From Burkholderia ubonensis (GTDB lineage: Bacteria > Pseudomonadota > Gammaproteobacteria > Burkholderiales > Burkholderiaceae), in assembly GCF_902833085.1 (NCBI RefSeq), contig NZ_CADFEB010000002.1:1-64000 (forward strand): a stretch of 64,000 nucleotides of DNA. Direction: 5' to 3'. How positions within the stretch are numbered: position 1 is the stretch's first letter; every line of letters starts with the position of its first letter. Position numbers and translations under genes: made by a program. This document shows, one piece after another, positions 44,431 through 52,044 of this stretch. The notes under the pieces are model-generated. The model was not told where the DNA came from. It was given only the letters and a program-made list of their open reading frames with translations, and made no database searches.

Positions 44431-45162
44431 TTACGCGTGCGGCGGCAGCGCGCAGCCGTCGGGGCCGCATGCGGCCGCGTCGTCGCCGCCGATCGCGACG
44501 ATGCCGTCCTGCCACGCCTGCTCGAGCGCCTGCGCGAACACGTCGGCCGGCTGTGCGCCGGACACCGCGTAGCGCCCGCCGAACACGAACAGCGGCACGC
44601 CGCGGCCGCCGATCTCCTCGGCCCGCGCGACGTCGGCGTCGACTTCGCTCCGGTACGCGTCGCTGCGCAGCACCGCTTCGACCGCCGCGCGCTCGAGCCC
44701 CGCGTCGACCGCGAGATCGGCGAGCGTGCCGTGATCGAACAGCGAGCCGTGCTCGCTGAAATACGCGCGATACAGCCGCTCGGTCAGCGCATGCGCACGG
44801 CCGGTGGTTTCCGCGAGCTTCACGAGCCGGTGGCCGTCGAGCGTGTCGCCGACGAGCGTGCCGGGCAGGTCGTAGCGCAGCCCGACGCTTGCGGCCGCGT
44901 CGGTTACCTGCCGCAGCATCTGGTCGACCTGCGCCGGCGCCAGCCGATACTTGCCGGCGAGCATCGCCTCGACCGGCTCGACCGGCTGGCCGGGGAACAG
45001 CCGGTACGCGCGCAGCGCGACGTCGACGCGGTCCGCGTGCGCGAACGCGGCGAGCGCCTCGTCGAAACGGCGCTTGCCGATCCAGCACCACGGGCAGATC
45101 AGGTCGGACCAGATTTCGACGGTCAGCGTCGGGCGAAGCGCGGGGGAGGAGGCGGTCGGCAT
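44431..45162 (-). CDS. DsbA family oxidoreductase (FrnE-like)
   Basis: 243 residues. Thioredoxin fold with active site DLICPWCWIGKRRFDEAL and GVPLFVFGGRYAVSGAQPADVF as the cis-Pro segment; no signal peptide, so cytoplasmic as for FrnE proteins. A C-terminal Cys pair (DAAACGPDGCALPPHA) may act as a second redox or metal site. Lies 57 bases downstream of the DauR-like gene on the same strand and may be its cotranscript. Confidence 0.82.
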   Translation of the reverse strand: MPTASSPALRPTLTVEIWSDLICPWCWIGKRRFDEALAAFAHADRVDVALRAYRLFPGQPVEPVEAMLAGKYRLAPAQVDQMLRQVTDAAASVGLRYDLPGTLVGDTLDGHRLVKLAETTGRAHALTERLYRAYFSEHGSLFDHGTLADLAVDAGLERAAVEAVLRSDAYRSEVDADVARAEEIGGRGVPLFVFGGRYAVSGAQPADVFAQALEQAWQDGIVAIGGDDAAACGPDGCALPPHA

Positions 45163-45219
45163 GGGAGGGCGGTTCGGGAAAAAGTGTAACCGCGACTATA
45201 TCACTTTTTGCTTCGACGC

Positions 45220-45867
45220 CTATGCGTCGCCCTGCGTGTCCTTCAGATGCTTGAGATGCTTGTAGACCGTCGCGCGTCCCATCCCGAGCACGTTCGCGAC
45301 GTAGTTCGCCGCGCTCTTGCCGCGGAACGCGCCTTCCGCGTAAAGCGCCTCGACGAGCTCGCGCCGATGTTCGCGCGTGAGCCCGTTCAGGCCGATCTGC
45401 CGCTCGCGCAGCCAGCTGTGCAGGAACGTGTTGATGCGTTCCTGCCAGTCGTCGCGGAACAGCTCGTCCGGCTGCGCGACGACGCCCGCGCCCTTGATGA
45501 ACAGGTCGAGCGTCGCGCGCACTTCGTCGAACACCGCGATGTTGAAGTTGATGCACATCATCCCGGCCGGATGCCCTTCGTCGTCGAACAGGATGTTGCT
45601 GACGCAGCGCATCCGCCGGCCGTCCCAGTTGAGCTTCTCGTAAGGGCCGATCACGCGCTCGCGCGCCGAGTGGTCGATTTCCTCGAGCGCGGAGTCGTCG
45701 CCGACCTCGCGCTTCGACAGGTTGTTCGCGAGGTACAGCACGGTCTGGTCGTGCAGGTCGTGAATCACGACTTCCGCGTAGGGGAAGAACAGCGTCGCGA
45801 TGCCGTCGGCAAGCGGCGCGTAGCGGGACAGCAGCAGGTCTTTGACGGGAGATTTCTTCTTGCGCAT
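45220..45867 (-). CDS. PAS/HTH regulator, DauR-like (YheO family)
   Basis: 215 residues. N-terminal PAS_6/YheO domain (about 10-125, e.g. LADGIATLFFPYAEVVIHDL and CVSNILFDDEGHPAGMMCIN) and a C-terminal helix-turn-helix ending YVANVLGMGRATVYKHLKHL, the layout of DauR, which represses the D-arginine utilisation operon of Pseudomonas aeruginosa. It follows the cyclodeaminase-family gene on the same strand by 104 bases, just as dauR follows dauB-dauA. It probably binds the AGTCTA/TAGACT dyads at 47019-47033 and 47174-47197. Confidence 0.85.
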   Translation of the reverse strand: MRKKKSPVKDLLLSRYAPLADGIATLFFPYAEVVIHDLHDQTVLYLANNLSKREVGDDSALEEIDHSARERVIGPYEKLNWDGRRMRCVSNILFDDEGHPAGMMCINFNIAVFDEVRATLDLFIKGAGVVAQPDELFRDDWQERINTFLHSWLRERQIGLNGLTREHRRELVEALYAEGAFRGKSAANYVANVLGMGRATVYKHLKHLKDTQGDA

Positions 45868-45971
45868 CGGGATCGCACTCTCGGGTGAGCCGCGGTCGGG
45901 CGCACCGGCACGCCGAGGCGCGGCCGCCGCGGCGGTTGCGCCATTGTATCGGGCTCGCGTGCGCGCGCGGC

Positions 45972-46946
45972 TCATGCGTGCGTCAGGTGCGTGTAGAGCG
46001 CATGCGCGATCGCGACGTCCTCGAGACCGAGGCCGATCGAGCGGAAGAACGCATGGCGCGTGCGCGACGGCGCCGGGCACGCGCCGTGCACGAGCGCCGG
46101 CAGGTCGCCCGCGATGCGTTCGACGCGCCAGCCGTGCTCGGCGACGGCGCGCTGCATCTCGCCCGCGCTCGCGGGCGTCGTGTGCCGGTAGTCGCAGTAC
46201 ACGTCCATGTCGGGCAGCCACGCGGGCGGGATCTCGTGCGCCTGCGCGACGTTCGTGCTGATCGACGTGACGAGCGCGGGGCGCGTGAGCATTCCGTCGC
46301 CGAGCACCGGCACGCCCGACGACGTGCACAGCATCACGACGTCCGCGTCGCGCACGCACGCGTCGACACTGTCGGCCGGCCGCGCACGCGGGTCCAGCCG
46401 CGCGAGTTCGGCATGCAACGCCGCGTTGCCGGCCAGCGCCGGCGAATGGACGCGGATCGTCTCCCAGTCGCGCAGCGCCGCCGTGTGCCGCAGGTGCGCG
46501 AGGCCGACCGCGCCCGTGCCGATCACCGCGAGATGCTTCGCATCGCCGGGCGCGAGGCAGTCGACCGCGAGCGCGGTCGTGCCGGCGGTGCGCTCGATCG
46601 TCAGGCGCTGCGCGTCGCACCACATCAGCGGCTGGCCGGTCTGCATCGACATCAGCGCGGTCCATGCGGTGACGATCGGTCTCCCGTCGGGTTTTTCGCC
46701 CGTCACGATGTACGGCGACAGCTTCGCGCCGAACACCTGCTCGTCGGCGAGCGCGCCGAGATAGGTGATGAAGTCGCCGGCCTGGTCGGGGAACAGCGTG
46801 AGCGTCTGCGGCGGCTGCACCGCGCGTGCTTGCCCGAGCGCGGCGAACATGCGGCGCAGCGTGCCGAGCACGTCGAGCGACGGCAGGGCGGCGCGCACCA
46901 TCGCGTCGTCGACGGTCAGCGGCAGGGTCGGGGCGGCTTGCGTCAT
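45972..46946 (-). CDS. Ornithine cyclodeaminase/mu-crystallin family enzyme (DauB-like)
   Basis: 324 residues. The NAD(P) motif VIGTGAVGLAHLRHTA, the substrate region VFGAKLSPYIV and KMSP-like signature, and TALMSMQTGQPLMWCDAQRL fit the family, which includes ornithine cyclodeaminase, delta1-pyrroline-2-carboxylate reductase and DauB (NADH-dependent reductase of 2-ketoarginine back to L-arginine). With a DauR-like regulator, a binding protein and a DadA-like dehydrogenase beside it, DauB-like function is most likely. Strong ribosome site GGAG before the start. Confidence 0.8.
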   Translation of the reverse strand: MTQAAPTLPLTVDDAMVRAALPSLDVLGTLRRMFAALGQARAVQPPQTLTLFPDQAGDFITYLGALADEQVFGAKLSPYIVTGEKPDGRPIVTAWTALMSMQTGQPLMWCDAQRLTIERTAGTTALAVDCLAPGDAKHLAVIGTGAVGLAHLRHTAALRDWETIRVHSPALAGNAALHAELARLDPRARPADSVDACVRDADVVMLCTSSGVPVLGDGMLTRPALVTSISTNVAQAHEIPPAWLPDMDVYCDYRHTTPASAGEMQRAVAEHGWRVERIAGDLPALVHGACPAPSRTRHAFFRSIGLGLEDVAIAHALYTHLTHA

Positions 46947-47018
46947 GGATGCGTCTCCAGTGGGGCCGGACGAGCGGTCTCGCGACGTGGCGTCCGGCGG
47001 TGTTCGTGATGGACGAAA

Positions 47019-47033
47019 AGTCTAATATAGACT
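47019..47033. promoter_or_regulatory. Operator dyad upstream of DauB-like gene
   Basis: AGTCTA-ATA-TAGACT is a perfect 6-bp inverted repeat with a 3-base spacer, 73 bases before the DauB-like start codon. The same arms recur before the divergent binding-protein gene, so one regulator, presumably the DauR-like protein, probably controls both. Confidence 0.75.
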
Positions 47034-47173
47034 CATGATGTCGGGCGAGTTTTTCTTTTCAGGCTGTCCGTCGTTCCGACAGGCTTTGAAAAAGTGCCTG
47101 AAATCAAGGCATTAGATGGACGGGTGTCGATCCCGGCGAAGCAAAACCGGGGTACGATTATCGTATCCCCTAT

Positions 47174-47197
47174 AGTCCATAGTAGACTTTCAGTCTA
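47174..47197. promoter_or_regulatory. Overlapping operator half-sites upstream of the binding-protein gene
   Basis: Three half-sites at 9-base steps: AGTCCA (47174-47179), TAGACT (47183-47188) and AGTCTA (47192-47197). The first two form the same dyad as at 47019-47033 with one mismatch; the last two form a head-to-head dyad TAGACT-TTC-AGTCTA. It lies about 63 bases before the start codon at 47260. Confidence 0.72.
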
Positions 47198-47259
47198 TAT
47201 TTCGCGTGCATGGAGTCGCGCTGCCGATCTTCATTGCCTCAACCCGGACAGGACACGTC

Positions 47260-48045
47260 ATGAACTGGAAGCTTGCCTTTTGCGCTGCCGCGGCCTTCGC
47301 GGGCGCGGCCGTCACGGCCCACGCGGAACAATCCGCCAATACGTTGCGCTTCGGGATCGAAGCCGCCTATCCCCCGTTCGAGAGCAAGACGCCGGCCGGG
47401 CAACTGCAGGGCTTCGACGTCGACGTCGGCAACGCCGTGTGCGCGAAGCTGAAGATGAAGTGCGTGTGGGTCGAGAACGCGTTCGACGGGCTGATTCCCG
47501 CGTTGCAGGCGCGCAAGTTCGACGCGATCAATTCGGCGATGAACATCACCGCGAAGCGCCGGCAAAGCATCGATTTCACGCCGGCGATCTACGTCGTGCC
47601 GATCGTGATGGTCGCGAAGCACGGCTCGCCGCTGCTGCCGGACGCGGCAAGCCTGCGCGGCAAGCGCGTCGGCGTGCTGCAGGGCTCGTCGCAGGAGGAT
47701 TTCCTGAAGGCGCACTGGGCCGGCGCGGGCGTGTCGATCGTGTCGTACCAGGATCAGGACCAGATCTACGCGGATCTCGTCGCGGGCCGCCTCGACGCCG
47801 CGGTGCAGGAAGCGCAGACCGCGCAGGACGGCTTCCTCGACAAGCCGGCCGGCCGCGATTACCAGATCGTCGGCGAGCCGCTGAAGGACCCGGCGACGCT
47901 CGGCGAAGGCACGGGCTTCGGGATGCGCAAGGGCGACAAGGCGCTGCAGGCGAAGCTCGTCGGCGCGCTCGATGCGCTGAAGAAGGACGGCACGCTGAGC
48001 GCGCTGTCGCAGAAGTACTTCAAGCGCGACATCATCGCGAAGTAA
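47260..48045 (+). CDS. Polar amino-acid ABC transporter substrate-binding protein
   Basis: 261 residues. Signal peptide cleaved after about residue 22 (AVTAHA/EQ), then a bacterial solute-binding family 3 domain (LRFGIEAAYPPFESKTPAGQ; GFDVDVGNAVCAKL; FDGLIPALQARKFDAINSAM). The lysine/arginine/ornithine- and histidine-binding proteins share these features. No permease or ATPase is in the locus, so it must use a partner elsewhere. It heads the second unit of the D-amino-acid locus, with the dehydrogenase 66 bases downstream. Confidence 0.87.
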   Translation: MNWKLAFCAAAAFAGAAVTAHAEQSANTLRFGIEAAYPPFESKTPAGQLQGFDVDVGNAVCAKLKMKCVWVENAFDGLIPALQARKFDAINSAMNITAKRRQSIDFTPAIYVVPIVMVAKHGSPLLPDAASLRGKRVGVLQGSSQEDFLKAHWAGAGVSIVSYQDQDQIYADLVAGRLDAAVQEAQTAQDGFLDKPAGRDYQIVGEPLKDPATLGEGTGFGMRKGDKALQAKLVGALDALKKDGTLSALSQKYFKRDIIAK

Positions 48046-48111
48046 GCACGGCCGCGCCGGGCGCACGACCCGGCGCGCGTCGCACCGAATCTCGACGCAG
48101 TGCGAGGAAGC

Positions 48112-49356
48112 ATGGATTTCGACGTCATCGTCCTGGGGGCCGGCATTGCCGGCGTGTCGTCGGCGCTGCACCTGCAGGATCGCGGCCTGCGCGTCGCGCT
48201 CGTCGACCGGCGCGCGCCGGGCGAGGAAACGAGCCACGGCAACGCGGGGCTGATCGAGCGTTCGTCGGTCGTGCCGTATGCGTTTCCGCGCAACTTCGGC
48301 ACGCTGCTGCGCTACCTGCGCAACCGCTCGGTCGATCTCTACTGGGACTACAAGGCGCTGCCCGCCTATGCCGGCTGGCTCGCGCGCTTCTGGCGGGAAT
48401 CGTCGCCCGAGCGGCTCGCGGCCGCCGCGCGCGACATGCTGCCGCTCGTCGCGGCGAGCGTTGCCGAGCATGACGCATTGCTCGCGCGCACCGACGCGCA
48501 GCCGCTCGTGCACGACGGCGGCTGGCTCGAGGCGTTCCGTTCGCCCGCGCTGTTCGACGCTGAAGCGCGCGCACAACGGCGCATCGCGGACGAACATGGG
48601 CTGCGGATGGCCGTGCTCGACGCCCGTGCGTTGCGCGACCGGGAGCCGGGCCTCGGCGACGCGTTTTGCGGCGCGTTCCACTGGCAGGACCCGAAGACCG
48701 TGTCGAATCCGGGTGGATTGACGAAGGCGTACGCGCGGCTGTTCGAGCGCGACGGCGGCACGTTCGCGCTCGGCGACGCGACCACGCTTGCGCAGGAACG
48801 CGACGGCTGGAGCGTCGACACCGCGCATGGACGGATCGCGGCCGGCTCGGCGGTGCTCGCGCTCGGCCCGTGGTCCGACCAGGTGTTTGCGCCGCTCGGC
48901 TACCGGATTCCGCTGCGCGCGAAGCGCGGCTATCACATGCATTACCGGCCGACGCGCACGCCGCTCACCGTGCCCGTCTGCGACACCGAGGAAGGTTTCG
49001 TGGTCGCGCCGATGGACGGCGGCCGCCTGCGGCTCACGACCGGCGTCGAGATCGCGCTGCGCGGCGCACCGCCGACCGGCATCCAGCTCGCGCGCGCGGA
49101 GCCGCTCGCGCGCGACGCGTTCGGCATCGGCGAGCGGCTCGATCCCGCGCCGTGGCTCGGGATGCGGCCGTGCACGCCCGACATGCGCCCGGTGATCGGG
49201 CCGGCGCCGCGGCACCCGCGGCTGTGGTTCGCGTTCGGCCACTGCCATCACGGGCTGACGCTCGGCCCCGCGACCGGCCGCCTGCTCGCCGAGATGATGA
49301 CGGGGGCACCGACCTACATCGATCCCCATCCTTATCGGCCGGCGCGCTTCGGCTGA
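48112..49356 (+). CDS. D-amino-acid dehydrogenase, FAD (DadA/DauA-like)
   Basis: 414 residues. FAD motif GAGIAG at 9-14 within VIVLGAGIAGVSSALHLQDRG, then THETSHGNAG-type active-site start (ETSHGNAGLIERSS) and WLGMRPCTPDMRPVIGPAP near the C-terminus, the family signature of DadA. It oxidises a D-amino acid to the keto acid, passing electrons to the membrane quinone pool. With the DauB-like gene it would convert D-Arg to L-Arg through 2-ketoarginine. Start chosen for GAGGAAG 1-7 bases before. Confidence 0.87.
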   Translation: MDFDVIVLGAGIAGVSSALHLQDRGLRVALVDRRAPGEETSHGNAGLIERSSVVPYAFPRNFGTLLRYLRNRSVDLYWDYKALPAYAGWLARFWRESSPERLAAAARDMLPLVAASVAEHDALLARTDAQPLVHDGGWLEAFRSPALFDAEARAQRRIADEHGLRMAVLDARALRDREPGLGDAFCGAFHWQDPKTVSNPGGLTKAYARLFERDGGTFALGDATTLAQERDGWSVDTAHGRIAAGSAVLALGPWSDQVFAPLGYRIPLRAKRGYHMHYRPTRTPLTVPVCDTEEGFVVAPMDGGRLRLTTGVEIALRGAPPTGIQLARAEPLARDAFGIGERLDPAPWLGMRPCTPDMRPVIGPAPRHPRLWFAFGHCHHGLTLGPATGRLLAEMMTGAPTYIDPHPYRPARFG

Positions 49357-49641
49357 GCGGGCCGGCAGCACGGCCGGTGCGATCGGCACGGCGCTGACGA
49401 CCGGCGCGACCGCGACGGCCACGGTCGTCAACTCGGCCGGCGCCGCAGTGGGCACGGCGCTCGGCTCGACGCCGAGCGTGTCGGTCACGCCGCACTCGGG
49501 CGGCGGCTCGGCGAACAACCCGCTGGCGCCGGTGTCGTCGCTGCTGACGACGCTGACGACGCTGACGGGCGCACTGCCGAGTAACGCAGCGGGAGACCCC
49601 GGGCAGCGGCGCGCATCGCCGTTGTCCGCCGGCGGTCAAGC
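49357..49641 (+). pseudogene. Orphan C-terminal remnant of a low-complexity surface protein
   Basis: Reading frame 49358 onward is open straight from the dehydrogenase stop, with no start codon or ribosome site of its own. It encodes Ala/Thr/Gly/Ser-rich repeats (TAGAIGTALTTGATATATVV, then GSANNPLAPVSSLLTTLTTL and TGALPSNAAGD), the type of C-terminus I associate with Burkholderia collagen-like/surface repeat proteins. A perfect terminator follows. This is best read as the decayed tail of a gene truncated when the D-amino-acid locus was inserted or its neighbour deleted. Identity of the parent is inference. Confidence 0.6.
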
Positions 49642-49675
49642 AAGGCGGCATGAAAGCGATGTCATGCCGCCTTTT
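49642..49675 (+). terminator. Terminator downstream of the remnant
   Basis: AAGGCGGCATGA (49642-49653) pairs perfectly with TCATGCCGCCTT (49662-49673) around an 8-base loop AAGCGATG, followed by TTTT. It lies well after the dehydrogenase stop and now serves as its terminator too. Confidence 0.9.
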
Positions 49676-49908
49676 CCATTCGACCCCGCTTGCGCACCCC
49701 GCGAACCCGGCCGTCACTTGCCGCTTCCACGCATTTGTCGGGTCGCGAGGGAATAATCGGCTGCGCTCGTCCGTTTATTTACTGAGTCACGGCGCGGCCG
49801 CGCGGCGGGATAATTTTCACGATGGCGTCGATTCTCCCGTTTCGCGACGGCCGCGTCCGCGCCCGGCGGCGCCGTGTGCGTCGCCATGCCATGCGAAGGA
49901 GAGCGGGA
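49676..49908. promoter_or_regulatory. Promoter region of the ECF-sigma operon
   Basis: 233 bases with no convincing gene. GGGAATAATC at 49749-49758 and GGGATAATT at 49806-49814 are AT-rich -35-like words that could be ECF promoter elements; the matching downstream words are not clear enough to call. AAGGAGAG precedes the ATG at 49909. Confidence 0.35.
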
Positions 49909-50268
49909 ATGAAACGGATGCTGCTCGTCGCCGCGCTGACGATCGGGGCGGCGCTGCCCGCCGCCGCGGAGCTGCCGCAGGTCAGCGGCGGGAAGCTCGT
50001 CGACGAAGACCGGATGACGCTGTACACGTTCGATCGCGACGCGCCCGGCAAGAGCCAGTGCGACAGCGCCTGCACGGCCAGCTGGCCGCCGGCGCTCGCC
50101 GATGCCTATGACAAGGCGTCGGGTGCATGGAGTCTCGTCAAGCGCGACGACGGCAAGATGCAATGGGCGTACAAGGGACACCCGCTGTACCGGTGGAAGA
50201 CGGACGGCAAGCCGGGTGACGCGGGAGGAGACGGGATGGGCGGCATGTGGCACGTTGCGCGGCCGTGA
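49909..50268 (+). CDS. Secreted COG4315-type repeat protein
   Basis: 119 residues with a signal peptide (cleaved after PAAA, about residue 20). The mature part carries the repeats of COG4315: LVDEDRMTLYTFDRDAPGKS, CDSACTASWPP with two cysteines, and GKMQWAYKGHPLYRWKTD, WHVARP. Function unknown; the family is found beside ECF sigma factors, cytochromes and copper proteins. Start at 49909 with AAGGAGAG ten bases ahead. Followed 27 bases later by the sigma gene, so the same operon. Confidence 0.83.
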   Translation: MKRMLLVAALTIGAALPAAAELPQVSGGKLVDEDRMTLYTFDRDAPGKSQCDSACTASWPPALADAYDKASGAWSLVKRDDGKMQWAYKGHPLYRWKTDGKPGDAGGDGMGGMWHVARP

Positions 50269-50295
50269 CGGCGCGACCCTGCGCGAGGTGTCCGG

Positions 50296-50811
50296 ATGAG
50301 CTACGAATCGGACCTGCTGGTATGGCTGCCGCGCCTGACGCGGTATGCACGCGCGCTGACGGGCGACCCGGCCTGGGCCGACGATCTCGTGCAGGACACG
50401 CTCGAACGCGCGCTGAACAAGCCGCCGCGCGTCGACGGCAACCTGTGCGCGTGGCTGCTGACGCTGCTGCGTCACCGCTTCATCGACCAGCTGCGCGCGC
50501 GGCGCGAGATCGCGGTGGATGACGCGACCGCGCCCTGGCAGACGATGGCCGCGCCCGCGGGCGAGATCAGCGGGCTGTTGCTGCGCGACGTGCAGCGCGC
50601 GCTGTACCGGCTGCCCGTCGAGCAGCGCGAGGTGCTGCTGCTGGTGGCGCTCGAGGAGCTGAGCTACCAGGAGGCCGCGCAGGTGCTGGCGGTGCCGGTG
50701 GGCACCGTGATGTCGCGGTTGGCGCGGGCGCGCGAGCACATGCGCGCGCTGTTGTCGGACGATGCGTCGGCGAGCCAGCACGCCGCGCTACGGGTGATCA
50801 GGAAGACATGA
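50296..50811 (+). CDS. ECF sigma factor (RNA polymerase sigma-70 family)
   Basis: 171 residues. Region 2 lies at about 10-75 (LPRLTRYARALTGDPAWADD, LVQDTLERAL) and region 4 at about 110-160 (LPVEQREVLLLVALEELSYQ, then GTVMSRLARAREHMRALL). It would direct RNA polymerase to a stress regulon, likely including the upstream secreted-protein gene. The start of the anti-sigma gene overlaps its stop (ATGATG). Confidence 0.9.
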   Translation: MSYESDLLVWLPRLTRYARALTGDPAWADDLVQDTLERALNKPPRVDGNLCAWLLTLLRHRFIDQLRARREIAVDDATAPWQTMAAPAGEISGLLLRDVQRALYRLPVEQREVLLLVALEELSYQEAAQVLAVPVGTVMSRLARAREHMRALLSDDASASQHAALRVIRKT

Positions 50812-51590
50812 TGGACGATTCGCGCAAGCCCTCGAACGAACACGACGCGGACGCGTCGGCCCGGCTGCTGTCCGCGCTGCTGGACGGCGAGCTGTCCGGG
50901 CCGGAGCGCAGCGAGGTGCTCGAACGCCTGCAGGCGAATCACGAGGATGCCGAACGATTCGCGCATTACCGTGCGCAGCGCGCCGCGCTGCAGGCGCTGT
51001 TCCCGCTGCCCGGCGCGGCGCCGGTGCTGTTCGTGCAGCGCCGCGCATCGTGGCGTCGCGCCGTCGCGGCCGGCCTCGGCGGGCTCGCGGCCGGGCTGCT
51101 GCTCGGCCTCGCGCTGCATGCCGGATGGACGACGTTCGGCGGGACGCCGGCGTTTGCCGCGCGCGCGGACGTTGCGTACGCGGTGTACGCGATCGATCTC
51201 CAGCACCCGGTCGAAATCGGCGCGAGCGAGCCGGAGCGGCTCGCGGCGTGGCTGTCGGAGCGCGTCGGCCAGCCGGTGCGCGCGCCGTCGCTCGCCGAAT
51301 ACGGCTACACGCTGATCGGCGGGCGGCTGCTGCCCGGCGTATCGGGGCCGGCCGCGCAGTTCATGTACCAGCGCGCGGACGGCGAGCGCGTGACGCTGTA
51401 CGCGACCGTGTTCGGCGGGCGCAGCGTGGCGCCGCGCGCGCTCGTTGCCGACGGCCGCCGCACCTACTTCTGGTCGGATCGCGGGATGGGCTATGCGCTG
51501 TCCGGCCGCGGCAGCGAGCCGCGCCTGCGCGAGATCGCGATGGAAGCGTGCGGCGCGCTCGGCGGCTCGACCGACGCGTGGAAGGGATGA
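50808..51590 (+). CDS. Anti-sigma factor, transmembrane
   Basis: 260 residues: a cytoplasmic anti-sigma domain (about 1-80, with SALLDGELSGPER and LQANHEDAERFAHYR), one membrane helix (85-106, AVAAGLGGLAAGLLLGLALH) and a periplasmic sensor domain. No zinc HxxxCxxC motif is visible, so it belongs to the zinc-free class. Overlaps the sigma gene by 4 bases; the pair is translationally coupled. Signal unknown; copper or envelope stress would fit the neighbours. Confidence 0.85.
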   Translation: MMDDSRKPSNEHDADASARLLSALLDGELSGPERSEVLERLQANHEDAERFAHYRAQRAALQALFPLPGAAPVLFVQRRASWRRAVAAGLGGLAAGLLLGLALHAGWTTFGGTPAFAARADVAYAVYAIDLQHPVEIGASEPERLAAWLSERVGQPVRAPSLAEYGYTLIGGRLLPGVSGPAAQFMYQRADGERVTLYATVFGGRSVAPRALVADGRRTYFWSDRGMGYALSGRGSEPRLREIAMEACGALGGSTDAWKG

Positions 51591-51621
51591 CGAGCCGCGT
51601 AGCGCGGAAACGGAGGATGCG

Positions 51622-52044
51622 ATGTGGCGGACGGCCCGAATCCTGTTGCTTGCACTGGCGGCCGGCGCGGCCGGCATGGGCGCCGCGCGCGCCGCCGACG
51701 ATGCGCCGGTGCGCGTGCCGGTCGACGCCGACGGCGTGCAGCGGATCGCGATCGTCGGCGGCAGCTACTTCTTTCACCCGAGCCACGTGATCGTGAAGGC
51801 CCGCGTCCCGGTCGAGCTGACGGTGTCGAAGGAGGCCGGGCTGACGCCGCACAGCTTCGCGATCGACGCGCCGCAGGCCGGCATCGCGGTGCGCACCGAG
51901 TTGTCGACCACGCCGAGGACCTTCCGCTTCACGCCGACGCAGGCGGGCCGCTTCGCCTACTATTGCACGCATCGGCTGCTGTTCCTCAAGAGCCACCGCG
52001 ACCGCGGCATGGAGGGCGTGCTGGAGGTCGAGGGGGCGCCGTGA
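51622..52044 (+). CDS. Periplasmic cupredoxin-domain protein
   Basis: 140 residues. Signal peptide cleaved after about residue 24 (AARA/AD), then a cupredoxin barrel (YFFHPSHVIVKARVPVELTV, LTPHSFAIDAPQAGI) with candidate copper ligands His77, Cys115 in AYYCTHR, His125 and Met130 (SHRDRGMEGVL). This resembles the small quinol-oxidase-II-like cupredoxins. It follows the anti-sigma gene by 31 bases, so copper or respiration may be the trigger of the sigma system. Confidence 0.8.
   Translation: MWRTARILLLALAAGAAGMGAARAADDAPVRVPVDADGVQRIAIVGGSYFFHPSHVIVKARVPVELTVSKEAGLTPHSFAIDAPQAGIAVRTELSTTPRTFRFTPTQAGRFAYYCTHRLLFLKSHRDRGMEGVLEVEGAP

Larger units (their letters stand above)
46947..47259. promoter_or_regulatory. 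Divergent control region of the D-amino-acid locus
   Basis: 313 bases between divergent genes. It holds two related operator dyads (listed separately), each 60-75 bases before its gene, and a third dyad TACGAT-T-ATCGTA at 47153-47165 close to a second operator. No gene is present. Confidence 0.7.

Noticed and set aside
49448..49756. Complete 102-residue gene after the D-amino-acid dehydrogenase.
   Set aside because: Start codon is inside a frame already open from 49358 and the last third runs through the terminator hairpin; better read as a remnant tail.
49749..49814. Two GGGA(A)TAAT words as an ECF promoter for the sigma operon.
   Set aside because: No matching -10 word at the usual spacing of 15-17 bases could be fixed, so it is mentioned only in the region note.
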